A stretch of DNA of 64,000 bases from positions 199,117-263,116 of the forward strand of contig CDMY01000624.1 of the NCBI GenBank assembly GCA_001179505.1, written 5' to 3'. The DNA is from Vitrella brassicaformis (Eukaryota; Sar; Vitrellaceae). Shown piece after piece: positions 23,767-35,706 of this stretch; within the stretch, counting starts at the first letter, position 1, and every line of letters starts with the position of its first letter. Below the pieces are notes generated by a model. The model was not told the origin of the DNA. It did no database searches and saw only the letters and a list, made by a program, of their open reading frames with translations. The position numbers and the translations under genes are program-made.

Positions 23767-24624
23767 CGGGCTGACCTTTGTGAAGGGGTCGTAGCGGAAG
23801 AATGGTATGGTGGGGTTGGCGATGAGTGAGCTCTCGAGGTGGAACCGCCCGTCAGCCACAAACACAGCCACATCCACTGCAGAGCCGTCCAGTTTGGGCG
23901 ACGTGCAGCCCAACACCTCACCGGCAGACAGCGGCCGAGACTGCGGGATGACCGGCGGAGTGGCAAAGTGTCCCTGCTCCACCAGCAGGTCCCTGGCCCG
24001 GTGGAGCGTCGAGCTGAACTGGATGGTGCCCAGAAGAGCCACCTTTTGCTGTCTGTCCAGGTTGCACCTGATGGTGTCGGCCAGGTGCCGGGCGTCGAGC
24101 TGGATGTCCACGTGGACGTACATGCACCGCACGTCAGTCTGGTCGTTGACGGGCACCAGACACGAGTGGCCGTAGTGCACCAGGAAGTCCACACCGACGG
24201 CCTTCGCTGTGAGGTCGTCGATGCAGCAGGCGCCGTACGTGACGTCGCCCAGGATGATCACCTCAGCATCAGGACAAAAGTGGGTGATGATGTTGGCGAT
24301 GGCGGGGGCGAAGACGAGCAGGCCTTCGGGCATCTGCAGGCCGACGTGTGTGAAGCCCTCCCGGCGGATTCGCCAGATGGTCTTGGGCAGCTCGAAGGTG
24401 TAGTTGGGCGGCAGGGCGATGGAGATGGCCTGCTGCAGCTCAGCATCCTCGGCGATCTCTGCCGGCACGCGGGAAGCGACCTTGGCGGCCGGACGATGAT
24501 TAGATCCGGCGGAGCCCTGCCCAACGAGCGATAGAGAGGCGCTCTCTGTCATCTGTTCTGCTTCTCCTGTGGATGAAGCTCGCAACGCAAGCTTAGCTCG
24601 CAAAGAAGTGCGGAATCGGAGCAT
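22858..24624 (-). CDS. DPH1: Diphthamide synthesis radical enzyme subunit DPH1
   Basis: Subunit of the Dph1-Dph2 [4Fe-4S] enzyme that transfers the 3-amino-3-carboxypropyl group of S-adenosylmethionine to a histidine of elongation factor 2. Four exons: 23776-24624, 23408-23659, 23194-23299 and 22858-23081; phases agree, giving 476 residues. Motifs are [17 protein letters not shown] with the first cluster cysteine, [11 protein letters not shown] with the second, and [19 protein letters not shown] with the third at the start of exon 3. [15 protein letters not shown] precedes them. The charged tail ([15 protein letters not shown]) is usual. The Met at 24624 is a compromise: the in-frame Met at 24552 gives a more typical cytosolic start, and the one at 24798 lies upstream of a TATA-like element. 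Confidence 0.93.
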
Positions 24625-24932
24625 GGCACAGAGTGCATCATGCGGAAGAAAACCCCGCAACGAAATGAATTCCGACGAAAAAGGAGAAAATTGCCGGTTA
24701 AGGCTAAGAGCGAAGCTTCTCCTCGTGCGCGAAGGTGAGATACACACGCCGGCCGGCAGTATATATGGATAGATCAGCCACAGATTCGGACGCAGCACAG
24801 CTCACCGCAGCAGCGGCAGTTATTGCTGACATTAGTTGTGCATGTGTGTGATGGCTGCTGTACAGACGCCCTGGCCGGCTGACAGAGGCGGCGCAGTAGC
24901 ACAAGACCGACCCGAAGGTGCGGTGCGCACCC

Positions 24933-24963
<31 letters not shown>

Positions 24964-25069
24964 TGGACGCACAAAGATGCAATCAATGCTTCACACACAT
25001 GCACACGCCCTTCTCGCCGTGTTTGGCTCAGCGGAGTTGGGTCGTCATTATCCATCTAGCGCGTCTGAC
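24625..25069. promoter_or_regulatory. Divergent promoter region of DPH1 and the CLEC16A homologue
   Basis: A 445-bp spacer between head-to-head genes. It holds a symmetric TATATAT (24759-24765) that could serve either strand, followed on the plus side by a (CAGA)n microsatellite at about 24931-24962. No other motif is clear. Confidence 0.4.
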
Positions 25070-25684
25070 ATGTGGTTGTTCGGCGGCGGTGCTTCCCAGC
25101 CGAGCGACCACCACGGCAGACGCAAGAAATACTCGCTCGAAAACCTCATGTATGTGAGTGTGTCTGTGTCTTGGGTGGACGTTTGACACACACGCACACC
25201 GATGAGTGTCTGTCTGTGTGTCTGTGTGTGTGTCTGCAGGTATCTGTATCAGCAGCTCAATCGCTACAAGGACAAGTGAGGCAGCCACATCTCACGCACA
25301 CACACAACGCGCACGTGTGTGTGTGTGTGTGTGCTTCTGTCTGTCAGGGATCTGTCGCACGACTCGTCGAGTCACTTGGCGCCGACGATAGAGATCATCC
25401 GGTCCATCGCCGAGCTCATGATATGGGGCGACCAACACGAAGAGGAATACTTCTTCGAGTCAGCAAACGAGCCAACAAGCCAAGCCACCGCCTTTGTTTG
25501 TGACGCCTCCCTCTGTGAGTGTGCGTGTGTGTGTGTGTAGTTTTTTCTGTGAGAAGAACATTCTGTCCTACTTCATCAAGATCTTGAGCATGAAGGTGGC
25601 CAAGCCGGTCAAGGTGCAGTTGCTGCAGACGCTGTCGATCCTCGTGCAGAACATCAACAGGGAAACCAGCATCTGTAAAAACGG

Positions 25685-25715
<31 letters not shown>

Positions 25716-27051
25716 GACGGCGTGTGTGGGAGATACACCAGCATAGCACACTTGTGTGTGTGTGTGTGTGTGTGTGTAGATTATCTGCTGTCCAACAACC
25801 ACGTCAATTCGCTCATATCGACGCCATTCGAATGGGAAGACGAAGAGATCCTCGGTGGGTCGGCCATTCAGCAAAAAATGGACACCTGTGTGCGTCTGTA
25901 TATGTGTGTGTGTCGGTGTGTGGGTGTCATGCAGCCTACTACATCACGTTCCTGAAGTCTCTGTCGCTCAAGCTCAACAAGGAGACAGTCAAGTTCTTCT
26001 ACAACGAGGTCAGTCAGTGAGTCCGTTAAGACATGACTCGACTCGCTGCATCTATCGGTGGTGGTGGTGGTGTGTCTTTGGTGGTTGGTGCGGTGCGTGC
26101 AGCGTGCGCATCACTTCCCGCTGTACACGGAGGCCATCAAGTTCTTCAACCACAAGGACAGGTGAGGTACACACACACCGCACTCAACTCAGCTCAACAG
26201 ACACACGCATTGGATTGGAAATGGCTGTTTTCGTTCCCACTGTGTGTGTGTGTGTGTGTGTGTGCGTGTGTGTGTGTGTGTGTGTCAGCATGGTCCGGAC
26301 GTCTGTGCGCACGCTCACACTCAACGTGTTCGGAGGTCAGATGGATAAATGGATGGATGGATGGATGTGGGTGTGATTGTGTCAATTTGACTGACTGACT
26401 GATGTGTTCAAAATGATTGTGTTGTGTTGGTGGTCAATCACACAGTGTCCGACCCGTCGATGCGCCACTTCATCCTCTCCCAGGAGAGCAGGTTCTTCAC
26501 TCACGTGGTAGGAATATCCGTGTGTTGTGTGCGGGCCCCCATGACATGAGTGTCTTGTCTGTGTGGTGTGGGTGGGGACTTTTTGTTCTAGGCGACGTAT
26601 TTGGTGGACATGTGGCTGAAGATGGAGCTCACCATCAACACAAAGAGTGCGATCGAGGGCCTCGGGTCGCTGCCAGAGCAATTCGGTCAGGAAACCTACA
26701 CACACACAACAGCACAGCAACAGACAACACAGCAGCGAACTGCAGATGTGTGTGTGTGGGGGGGGGTATGTTTCAATGAAATGCAGAGGAGCACGAGGAT
26801 CTGCTGCTGTACGTGTCGGACATACTGAGCATGCAGATCGACGGCATCAACAAGGTATGCCTGCACATCCTCACAACCACACCCACACAATGTGAAATAC
26901 GGATCGATCTCGCTCCTTCAGCTGCTGACGAGCCGTCTCTTTCGGCACGCCCTCTACCCCGTCCTGATACGCTCCATACTCAGGGGCAAAGAGGTCAGAA
27001 CATCATACAACAACAACAACAACAACACACATTCACACACAAACACACAGA

Positions 27052-27087
<36 letters not shown>

Positions 27088-30000
27088 AATGGACAACTGC
27101 TCGTGTGCAAGTATACCTGTGTATGGTTTGGCAGCCCGTCGCGTCATCCCACAAGGGCGGCGGGCCGTCGCCCACCCCTGCTGCAATGGACGGCCCTGTC
27201 GACGACCGGGAAGAGGTGCATCCCGCCTGATACACGTCCCCACATCCATCCATCCATCCATCAGTGTGTGTGTGTTTGACTTGACTGGGCTGACAGGCGA
27301 GTGCAGATGACGGCAGGACGGACCACACATCGGCCGACGAGGGAGAGGTACACATGCTGGTTGGTGTGTGGGTGCTGTGCTGCATCTGGGTGTGGACGTC
27401 TTTCTTTGTTCTTGTCGTTTTTTGTCTTGTCAGTCGAGCGCGTCACTGCTGTCGCCGACTCTGGCCATCTACCTGGTCAACAGAATACTCATGGTACCAT
27501 GAGGGCCACAGCCACATCCACACACCCACCTAGGATAGGATGATACACTCTCGGCATATACGTGTGTGGTTTGTTTCTTTGCCGTGTGCAGGTGTTGTAT
27601 TCCCACCCCTGTATAGCCATCCCCCTCACATCGGCCGTCATGAACACCAAAATGGGTACGTCTCGTCCCTACGCACAATCTCATCTCTCTGTCTGTCTGC
27701 CTACACGAAGTCGTCTTAATTCGGGTGCGCCTGCCTGCTCAGGTCACCACACGTACGGCAAGATAGCAGAGGCACCCACCAACAGCAGCAACACCAACAA
27801 GTGAGAGTCGGGCAACGACCGGCATTGACACACTCACTCAACACACACAACACCCCTCCATCGATCGCATCGATCGGATGGTTTCAGTGAGCACGACACA
27901 GACGAGAGCGACCAAGACTTATTAGAGGAAGGTACGCTTCGCACACACACATACAGACTCTCTCATACCGACACCCATACGCACACACACACTGATAGAT
28001 GTGCCCAACGGCGGTCTGAGCAACCCCGTCCGCAGAAGACTTATCGAAATGCTCGGGGCAAGCCAAATGCCCCCCCCCCCCACACATGTGGGTGGGGTCT
28101 GATTCCGTCGTTCGTTATCTCTTTCAGAGTAGCCCGTCGAGCGACTCGTTTGTCTTTGTGTGCGTGGCCCTGCTGGACACCGCCATGAAGCACACGAAAA
28201 CATTCACAAGGGTACGGTGCGGTGGGTCGGGGGCTGTTGGGTCATGCAGCAAGCAAATCGATGACAACTTTGAGTGCAATGTGACGTACGTGTGTGCAGC
28301 CGTTCCTTGAGTCATGCAGAATTCTCCCACCACGGTAGGTCGGATGCACACCCTCACACACACACACACACGTGTGCTGTACTGTGTCTGCCCGTCAGGT
28401 TCGATTCGCGCCAGCTGCTGCGCAACCTGGGCGTCTCCAAGACGCCCACACACGAGGACACGCAAGCCGCCCGGCAACCACAGCAACCACAGCAAGACAA
28501 CCGTCAGCACCACCACAATGAAACAGACAGCGCGTCCGACGCAGGTCGACCTGACGGTCTTCGTGACGGTGGTGGTGTGGGATATGGTGTGCGCTCAAAG
28601 TCGATACCGGCCTTCGAAGCTGACGAGCGGAGGAAGAGGTAGGTGCCCACACGAAGTGTGTCGGTGGATGGATGGATGTGTGTGTGTGTGTGTGTGCACA
28701 GGCCTGCTCTGCGGCTGCATTCGCTCTTCCGACCATCCCGAGGGTGCGTACGCACGTGTGTGTGTAGATGGACACAACAAACACACGAATGCATTTGTGT
28801 GTGTTTATGCCTCAGAGGCGCGGAACGGAGCTCTGACGATCATGTCTGCCGGTACGTGAGTGTGCATTCAGAGGCTGTCTTGGCACATGTGCATGTGTGT
28901 GTGTGTGTGCAGGTCTGAGGGCTCTCCCCCCTCCTCAACACCCTCTGGCGACGGATCCCCAAAGTGAGCACACACATACACACATACACACCGTGCACAC
29001 CTCCCTCCCTCTCTCTCTGCTACGTCTAGGTCTGACCCTCCTTCGTCTCTCTCCTTCTCCCTGACTCATCCACACCCACACCCCCGCACCAGCACCACCA
29101 ACAAACATCACCATAGCAGCAGCAGCAACAGCAGAAGCAAGCGGGCGGCGATAGAGCCACACACACAACAAGAACAGCACACAGGTACTGCGTCTCCTGC
29201 ACACTGCACAAGAGCCGAGCCGCCCGCCCACACCCAACACCCACATGTGTGTGTGTGTCTGTGTTTGTGTGTGCAGATGGTGGTGTGTCGTCCAGCAGTC
29301 GGCCGGAAGATCAGGAAGCCGACGAGTAGGCAGACCATAGTAATGCGGGCGTCGATGTGCCTTTTGTTGATGCTTGTTGTGTGGTGCGTGGCATTGGTGT
29401 GTGTAATGCTAATGCAGTGGATCCCTTGAGGTGTTTAGTTTGATGTGTTGTCTGCTGGAGGGCAGCACACAGCACATGAGGATGCTCACTGTCAGAGTGG
29501 TATCCGCACACACACACAACACACACACACACACCATTGGATATATGGGTGTGTGTCAGGTGCTCCGGCTGCTCTACAACATGTACTTCGAGCACCATGT
29601 AAGCACGCGGCCACACACACGTCTACTTCATCTGTGTGTCCGTGAAGATATGGAAGCATCCGAAATGGGGCAAAGTCGCCAAAGAGAAGCTCATGCACGT
29701 ACCAAGCCCCCTCCCCCCAACACACACATGCACACGTACACCCCCATCGTGCACGTGTGTGTCTGTCTATGTGCGCAATCACAAACGTGTCAGCTGCTGT
29801 CGGCTCACGTGCCAAGTGCCCTCTCCCTGCTGACCATGCCGATGGGCGACCACGTCCTGGACATCTTCGAGGTGCCACACACACATCACACACACACATA
29901 TCAACCATCATTTGTGTGTGTGTGTGTGTCCTTAGGAGGAGTGGCACATCCATCTGGCCCCTCCCATCGACATCGCATCGGTCGGCGCCGACCCACACGT

Positions 30001-31690
30001 GCTCCTCCCTCTCGCCACGTGTAGGCACCTGCCTGCACACACATGGCCCTATCCACACACACAGACACAGATGGATGGATGGATGGCTGTACAAATGTGT
30101 GTGGATGCATCCACATGGATGTCAGCGTACTACCCCCCGTCGATTCCGCACGTGTGGCGCTTCCCGATCAAAGATGAAGACCACATGCGCAAGGCCATGC
30201 AGGTGTGTCTGTGTACGTGTGCGCATGGATGGATGGATGGATGTGTGTGTGTGTGTGTGTGTATGCAGACGTACCTGCTGCTGCGCAAGCTGAAGGGCGA
30301 CCTGACGAGCAAACACAGGAACGACCGGATCATCGGTGCGGGAGGGCGTCCCACAGCACGCGCACATACAGCCACACAAATGAGTGCGTGTGTGTGTGGG
30401 TTGACGTGCAGATGTGCCCGGCCACCATCCGCCCCCAGTCGCCAATGGTACCCACCGACACACACAAACACACAAGAACCAACGCAGAAACAACACGTTT
30501 GTGCACGTGTGTGTGTGTGTGTGTGTAGGTGTGCCGATCACGGTGCCGTTGCCGACGAATGAGAGGGAGCGGAAAGCCATCGACGACCCCACACAGAGAT
30601 GGTGCGGGACCTTTCCCACACACACACACGCACAAGCATCCTTCTTGTTGTCATGGCGATCAGGAAGCTGCCATGCCCGTCACCCTTCCCTCTGTACGAC
30701 ACGCAGCAGGAGAGGGAAATGGCCCACACACGAGAAGGCACCAACTACGACCTCAACGAACGTGTGTGGGCGTGCACTCATTTGCAAAATCGCCTCCGTC
30801 TATTTGTGCGTGTGTGATGCTGTCTGTCAGGTGACCGGATCAAGTGCACCATCATCAGCCCGCAGGAGGCCAACGGCCCCCAGGCCATCACGCGCTACAT
30901 CGTGCAGCACTCGTACCTCCTCCTGCTGTGCCGGCCACACCCAACCACACCAGGCCTCTCAATCGTCACGTATGGACATTCCCAACACACACACACACTC
31001 GCCCATCCATCCATATCTGTCTGTCTCTCTGTGTTGTCTGTCAGGACTTGTGCGCCTGTGCGTTCTGTCGAGTGCATGGTTGACCGTAGCGAGCCGCGAC
31101 ACCTCAGGTAGACGAACAGACAGACTCGTTGATCCTGATGTGTGCAGGCTTCTGTGTGTGTGTGGTCAGGTTGTTCATTCGATCGACCAGCCAACCGGGC
31201 GACGCTATGCGGTGCAGCAACAGGCAATACGACGCCACGTGAGCAGTGCAGCCGCCAAGCCACCCATCCATCCATATGAAATGTGTGTGTATGACACCGA
31301 GTGCAGGTCGTTGGATGTGTCGGCGGTGTCGGCCAGCTCTGCGTACGACTGGCGGGCGAAAATACCTTCGGTCAGCCAGTCCGCCCTCCCTCACACACGC
31401 ATACACAAGCAGGCGTCGATATACGTACACATGGTGTGTGTGTGTGTGTGTGTGTGTGCGTGTGCGCACAGGTGTGGGAGATGCTGTTGACCTTCGAGGA
31501 CGCCAAGCGATGTCTCACTGCACGGGTGAGTGAGAGCACACATGTTAGATTTTTCGAGAAGCGCGTATACATTTGTCTTGTGTCCTCTGTGTGTGTGTGT
31601 GTGGCTCTGCAGCGTTGGCTTGACGGCGGTCGGCAGCAGGTCCGGAAGAAGCTGATGGAGCACCTGCACAGATACATCACCGAAACGTGA
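25070..31690 (+). CDS. CLEC16A/Ema-family protein (FPL domain)
   Basis: Homologue of the endosome/autophagy regulator CLEC16A (Drosophila Ema). More than 20 small exons. The ATG at 25070 opens MWLFGGGASQPSDHH; exon 1 ends at 25149 and splices to YLYQQLNRYKDK (25240-25275). The FPL domain is clear across exons: EIIRSIAELMIWGDQ, FFCEKNILSYFIKILSMK, VQLLQTLSILVQNINRETS, YLLSNNHVNSLISTPFEW (25780-25853), YYITFLKSLSLKLNKETVKF, LYTEAIKFFNHKDSMVRTS and RTLTLNVF, matching the animal order. Later exons (to LLSAHVPSALSLLTMPMGDH near 29,795 and the final KKLMEHLHRYITET) are more diverged. Stop TGA at 31688-31690. Nearly every intron pairs a CA-rich 5' part with a TG-rich 3' part. Family membership is firm; exon ends in the 3' half are approximate, and a split into two genes near 28-29 kb is possible but not favoured. 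Confidence 0.85.
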
Positions 31691-32620
31691 CGGCGCACCC
31701 ACAGGCAGACAGACAGACAGACAGACAGGGAGGGAGGGAGGGAGGGAGGGAGAGATGGCCATAGATAGATGAATGGGCGAGTGGGTGCGGCACGGTGGGT
31801 TGTGTGATTAGGTTGGCTGCTGCTGTGTGTACGTGTATACGTGTACGTGTACGCATGCACTCATTGATTGATGCATCCATGGGCCATGTCTATGTATTGT
31901 TGTACAGACACGCAGACAGACAGACAGACAGACAGACAGACAGGCACGGGCTTTCCTCCCCCCGCCCTCTTTCTCTTATGAAATGACATCCCCTCATGTG
32001 AATGCGCATTCATGACCTGCACCACTCACTCGTCCTCAGGCACAAACTTCTCACCCGCACTTCCCTCTTCCTGGCGCCACAGTGGACAGTCTTCACAGCT
32101 GAAGTCCCCGCACCGGACGCGTGTAGTTGTGCCCCGTCTGAAACGAGAAGGTGGCCACCCTCCATGCTCGAGACTCAGTGGAGTCGGCCCCATCTGAAGA
32201 GGCCGCTCCTCAAACTCCTCTTCAGATGGGGGGCTCCCTCAAAGGCTCAGCCCGTTGGGCTATCTCGTTTGTAACGTATGTTCACAAAAGCCGGCCCATG
32301 CATTGTCACTGATGCGCCGAGCCATCTTGCAATGAGAAAAACTCGTGCGCCTCATGTGCGAGCTTATTGATACTGGATCTATCTCTATTCTCAGCTTCTC
32401 CGTTGGGAGGGAGGACGAGTCTGCGCAGTAGAGAGGAGCAACGTCCAAGCGGCTCGAGGTCGCCCTGCCTCTCCCCGGTCTTCCGGTCGAGCAGGTCGCC
32501 ACGACAGCCCCGAACGTCTCTGACAAAGCATCGGTACGCAGATCTCTTCCCTTGTCGATCACCTGCTTACGTGTGCGATGAAATCCATACATGGTTTTCC
32601 CTCAGACCTTTGTTTCCATC
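31691..32620. other. Intergenic region with microsatellites and inverted repeats
   Basis: No protein gene seen. It begins with (CAGA)n (about 31706-31728), (GGGA)n (about 31729-31752) and another (CAGA)n (about 31913-31942). It then contains a cluster of nested inverted repeats at 32141-32270 and a 40-bp element at about 32297-32340 that is repeated upstream of the cyclin gene. Confidence 0.6.
32141..32270. repeat. Nested inverted repeats with cloverleaf potential
   Basis: Outer arms AAACGAGA (32141-32148) and TCTCGTTT (32263-32270) enclose three hairpins. GACTC/GAGTC is at 32172-32185 with a 4-base loop. A perfect 15-bp stem lies at 32188-32202 with 32217-32231 and a 14-base loop. AGCCC/GGGCT is at 32249-32261 with a 3-base loop. 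This could be a structured RNA or a DNA cruciform. I do not recognise it as a known snRNA, tRNA or snoRNA. Confidence 0.6.
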
Positions 32621-34139
32621 ATGCTTCGAGGGAGGGGCGGCTTCCGAGGTCGAGGGCGTGGCGGCCATGGAACAAAGCTGGCCAGCAGCGCGTTGATCCG
32701 CCAGTGTGTTCGCCAGGGCCGCGATACGGACAGCACTATCGAGCTGCTGCCCAAGCTGCATCACACTCTCACGTGAGCAGGAGATGCAGTGGGGCGTCGC
32801 CAGAGATGCATGAACTGTTGTAGGGACTTGAAGAGTCAGAGGGATGGCATGAGCGCTGAGGACTTCAAGGACGCTGCCTTGCAAGAGATCAAGGTCATTT
32901 GAAGCGTGCTCGTGGCATCATCATTGAGCTTCGTGTGTGTCTCTCAGGCAAAGGTTGCTGAGGAGCGGTGGGATCTGCCACTGGTTGAGCCTGTGAAGGC
33001 AGAGAGCGAGAGCGAGACGAGGGGCGAGAATGAGACGTATGAGGGTGGAGCAGACAGCAGTGAGTTGGCAACCGTGACCAAGATACTGGCAGCTCTTCAG
33101 AACGAGGTGAATGCAACACGGCACTTTGCTGCGTTTTCTCTGCGTCATTGTTGTATCTGTTCTCTCTCTTTCTCTCTTGGCTTCCTTTCTGTTTGTATGA
33201 AGATTGGCGACTGGCCGACTGAGCAGCTGAAGGACAGCTTCGGCAGCATCGAGCAGCACCTCAAGACGGGTACGTGTAGAGAATGAGAATGAAAGAATCG
33301 TGTGGACAACATCGGCCTATGTGGGTCAGGTGTCTATGATGAGGAGTCCGACTTCTTTTGCAGTGCATTTAAGGATGCATCCGTGCTCATCCAGGCGGCA
33401 TACAAGGCACACCGTGAGTTGAGCGACAGCAAATGCAGCCCTCAATCAGGCTGATTTTGCCTCGCTTCACAGCATCGGTGCTCCTGAAGGACCGTGTTGT
33501 GGAGCTGGATGCAGGCGAGGAGAAGATCCTCAATCTGTCGACTGCCATGAAGAGGTGGGCGCCAACATCATGTTGAGAGGCCCGGTGACTGCATGTATGT
33601 CATGTCAGCGCGGCGAGCGATGATGCCGAGCAGGAGCTGCTGTGGATGAAGCGGATCGACGCCGTCACAGATTATCTGGACATTCTTCACAACAGCGTAG
33701 GCATGCAATGCCATTCTCATGGGCGCCTGCTCGTTTTCATTTCGTGATATCATACTACTTGCAGGCCGTCACCTTTTGCGCGGGGGTGAAGTCGGGCCCT
33801 TTGGGCTCATTCGAGAACGGGCAGAAGGAGATCATCAATGCCAGCCAAGTGAACACGACCAGAGCTGCCATTTGAATCCACTCTACTGTCGCTTTGTGCC
33901 TATTTTCTGTGTGCAGGGGTTGGTCGACCTCTATGGCTTCGCAGCTGGTTAATTCGAAGACGCGCGAAAGGCCATCATCGATCGCAGCCAGGTGCGGCCG
34001 TGCCTGCATGCACACACGACTTGGCTTGTACTTGTTCTGTGCATGCAGGCGTTGATCGACAAGTGCGGCGAGTACGCAACACAGTGGAAGGAGCGTGTTG
34101 ACCAGCTGCAGGAACGAGGGAAACAGATCCACGGTTCTC

Positions 34140-34170
<31 letters not shown>

Positions 34171-35706
34171 CAGACAGACAGACAGACAGACAAGCAGCAC
34201 ACATGAGGCAACTCACACACCCCTACCTCCTCTCTCTGTGTGTGTATTATCCAGAGTATCGGAAGAGCACGGAAACTGAGGCGGCAGCTGCGAAAGCTGA
34301 AGATGAAAAGTAGGTCGCATGTGTAAGCGCTGACGCAGTGATCAACAGAACACATCGTTACGTGCAGGCTGGTGAAGCAGAACAGGGAGAAACGCCAGCT
34401 GATGACTGGCACCCTGCAAGAGCTCCACGACGCCTTCATCATGCAAGCGGTAATAAATCGAACATCAGACAGCCGGGGGCTACACAGTGGGGTCGTGGAT
34501 GGTTTGTCAGAAAGAGGAGGTTCGTTCGTATGAAGCGCATCTGCGGGTCAAAGCCATAGCGGATGTCGCGAATGCTTCGACGCCTGCCTCACTTCTTCAC
34601 CAGATACTCAACAAAGTGATGGTGAGTGATCCAGTTGTCTTGGGCATCGTTGACTCTCATCGTTGGACATCCTCGTGTCTTCTGTCATTCAGGCGTGGCG
34701 CGAGGATTACACCAATCACCTCCGTCGCTGGCAGCAAGGCGGCGCTCTGGCGGTCAGCATTTCTATCCATGTACCATTCCTGTCCATGTGTTCCTGTCTA
34801 TTCCTGCAGATTGACATCCGTAAGTGGCTCGAGACGGTGCTGCGATGCGTCCAGGAGGAGCTGCAAAAGGCGATCGACCACCTGAAAGAGAGTGGGCACA
34901 TTACCTGTAATTACAATGCCCAACAGAACAAATAAAATATCATATTCTGTTGTCCCCCTTTAGTGTTGCCCCACTACCGTGACGTCAGTATCGAGCTCGT
35001 CAGACGCCAGGCGCAGGAAATCGACCAAAATATCAGAGACAAGACGGACGCCGTAAGTCATCCGCGCGATCTCACGAGTTCGTCTTATGCCGTGCATCGT
35101 TGTTTCGTGTTTCAGATCAACTGGTGGCATATGAAGCTGCACAAGCTTACACAGAAATACGAGCAGCTGAAGGGCGACGCGCTTGCTCGCAAGCAGATCA
35201 AAGAGAAGATAGAGACCGCTGAGCAGCATTCGAAGCACCTGGTAGGCACACACACTATGGTGTATGTTGCTTGGTTTGTACGTGAGTGCGTGTCTTTCCG
35301 TCGCAGCTGCCTGGCGAGATTGAGTCCCTCGTGGCCGCCAAGGAGAAGCTCACGGCCGGGTTGGAGAAGCTCATGGTTGCGCTAGGGTGCTCCGAGCCCT
35401 CGGGCTGCATCGGGACCACTTCCCGCGCCAAGGAGTGGGTCGACGAGCACTTTCTGCGCGCCGAGTAAGAGACGAAGAAGCGCAATCACTCATATGAATG
35501 TGAATGTGTACGTGCATCTGGGCTGCCTCAGTGGTTGTTGCGACAGGCTGGATGCCCCCAGTCCGCCCCCTCCCCCCTCTCTCCATCCTTCTTATCCATC
35601 CAGCGTGCGGACAGAGCAGAGCGAGGACATGCTGTCAGTGATTGACCTCGGCGACGACCGCATGGATGAATCGCTTATCGTGGTGGCTTCGCGAAGAGCA
35701 CCCTGA
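32621..35706 (+). CDS. RGG-motif, coiled-coil protein of many small exons, unknown function
   Basis: Starts at the ATG at 32621 with an Arg/Gly box (MLRGRGGFRGRGRGGHGTK) of the kind that binds RNA. About 15 short helical exons follow, for example AKVAEERWDLPLVEPVKAE (about 32949), IGDWPTEQLKDSFGSIEQHL (about 33203), VLLKDRVVELDAGEEKILNL (about 33480), KCGEYATQWKERVDQLQERG (about 34061), EEVRSYEAHLRVKAIADVAN (about 34515), and INWWHMKLHKLTQKYEQLKG (about 35116). The end is acidic (SVIDLGDDRMDESLIVVASR), with a stop at 35704-35706. Predicted structure is mostly helix and coiled coil. No family recognised. One exon-like block at about 33918-33993 carries an in-frame TAA and is probably skipped. 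Exon ends are approximate. Confidence 0.65.
33918..33993 (+). pseudogene. Duplicated, degenerate exon inside the RGG/coiled-coil gene
   Basis: This block resembles the preceding exon (about 33775-33850): GSFENGQKEIINASQ in the first corresponds to G-stop-FEDARKAIIDRSQ in the second. The serine codon TCA of the first is TAA in the second, a one-base difference. Skipping the block keeps the frame, since exon NASQ and exon ALIDKCGEY are both phase 0. Confidence 0.5.

Noticed and set aside
24924-24963. Regular short repeats that might suggest a CRISPR array
   Set aside because: These are CAGA tetranucleotide microsatellites without spacers; the genome is eukaryotic.
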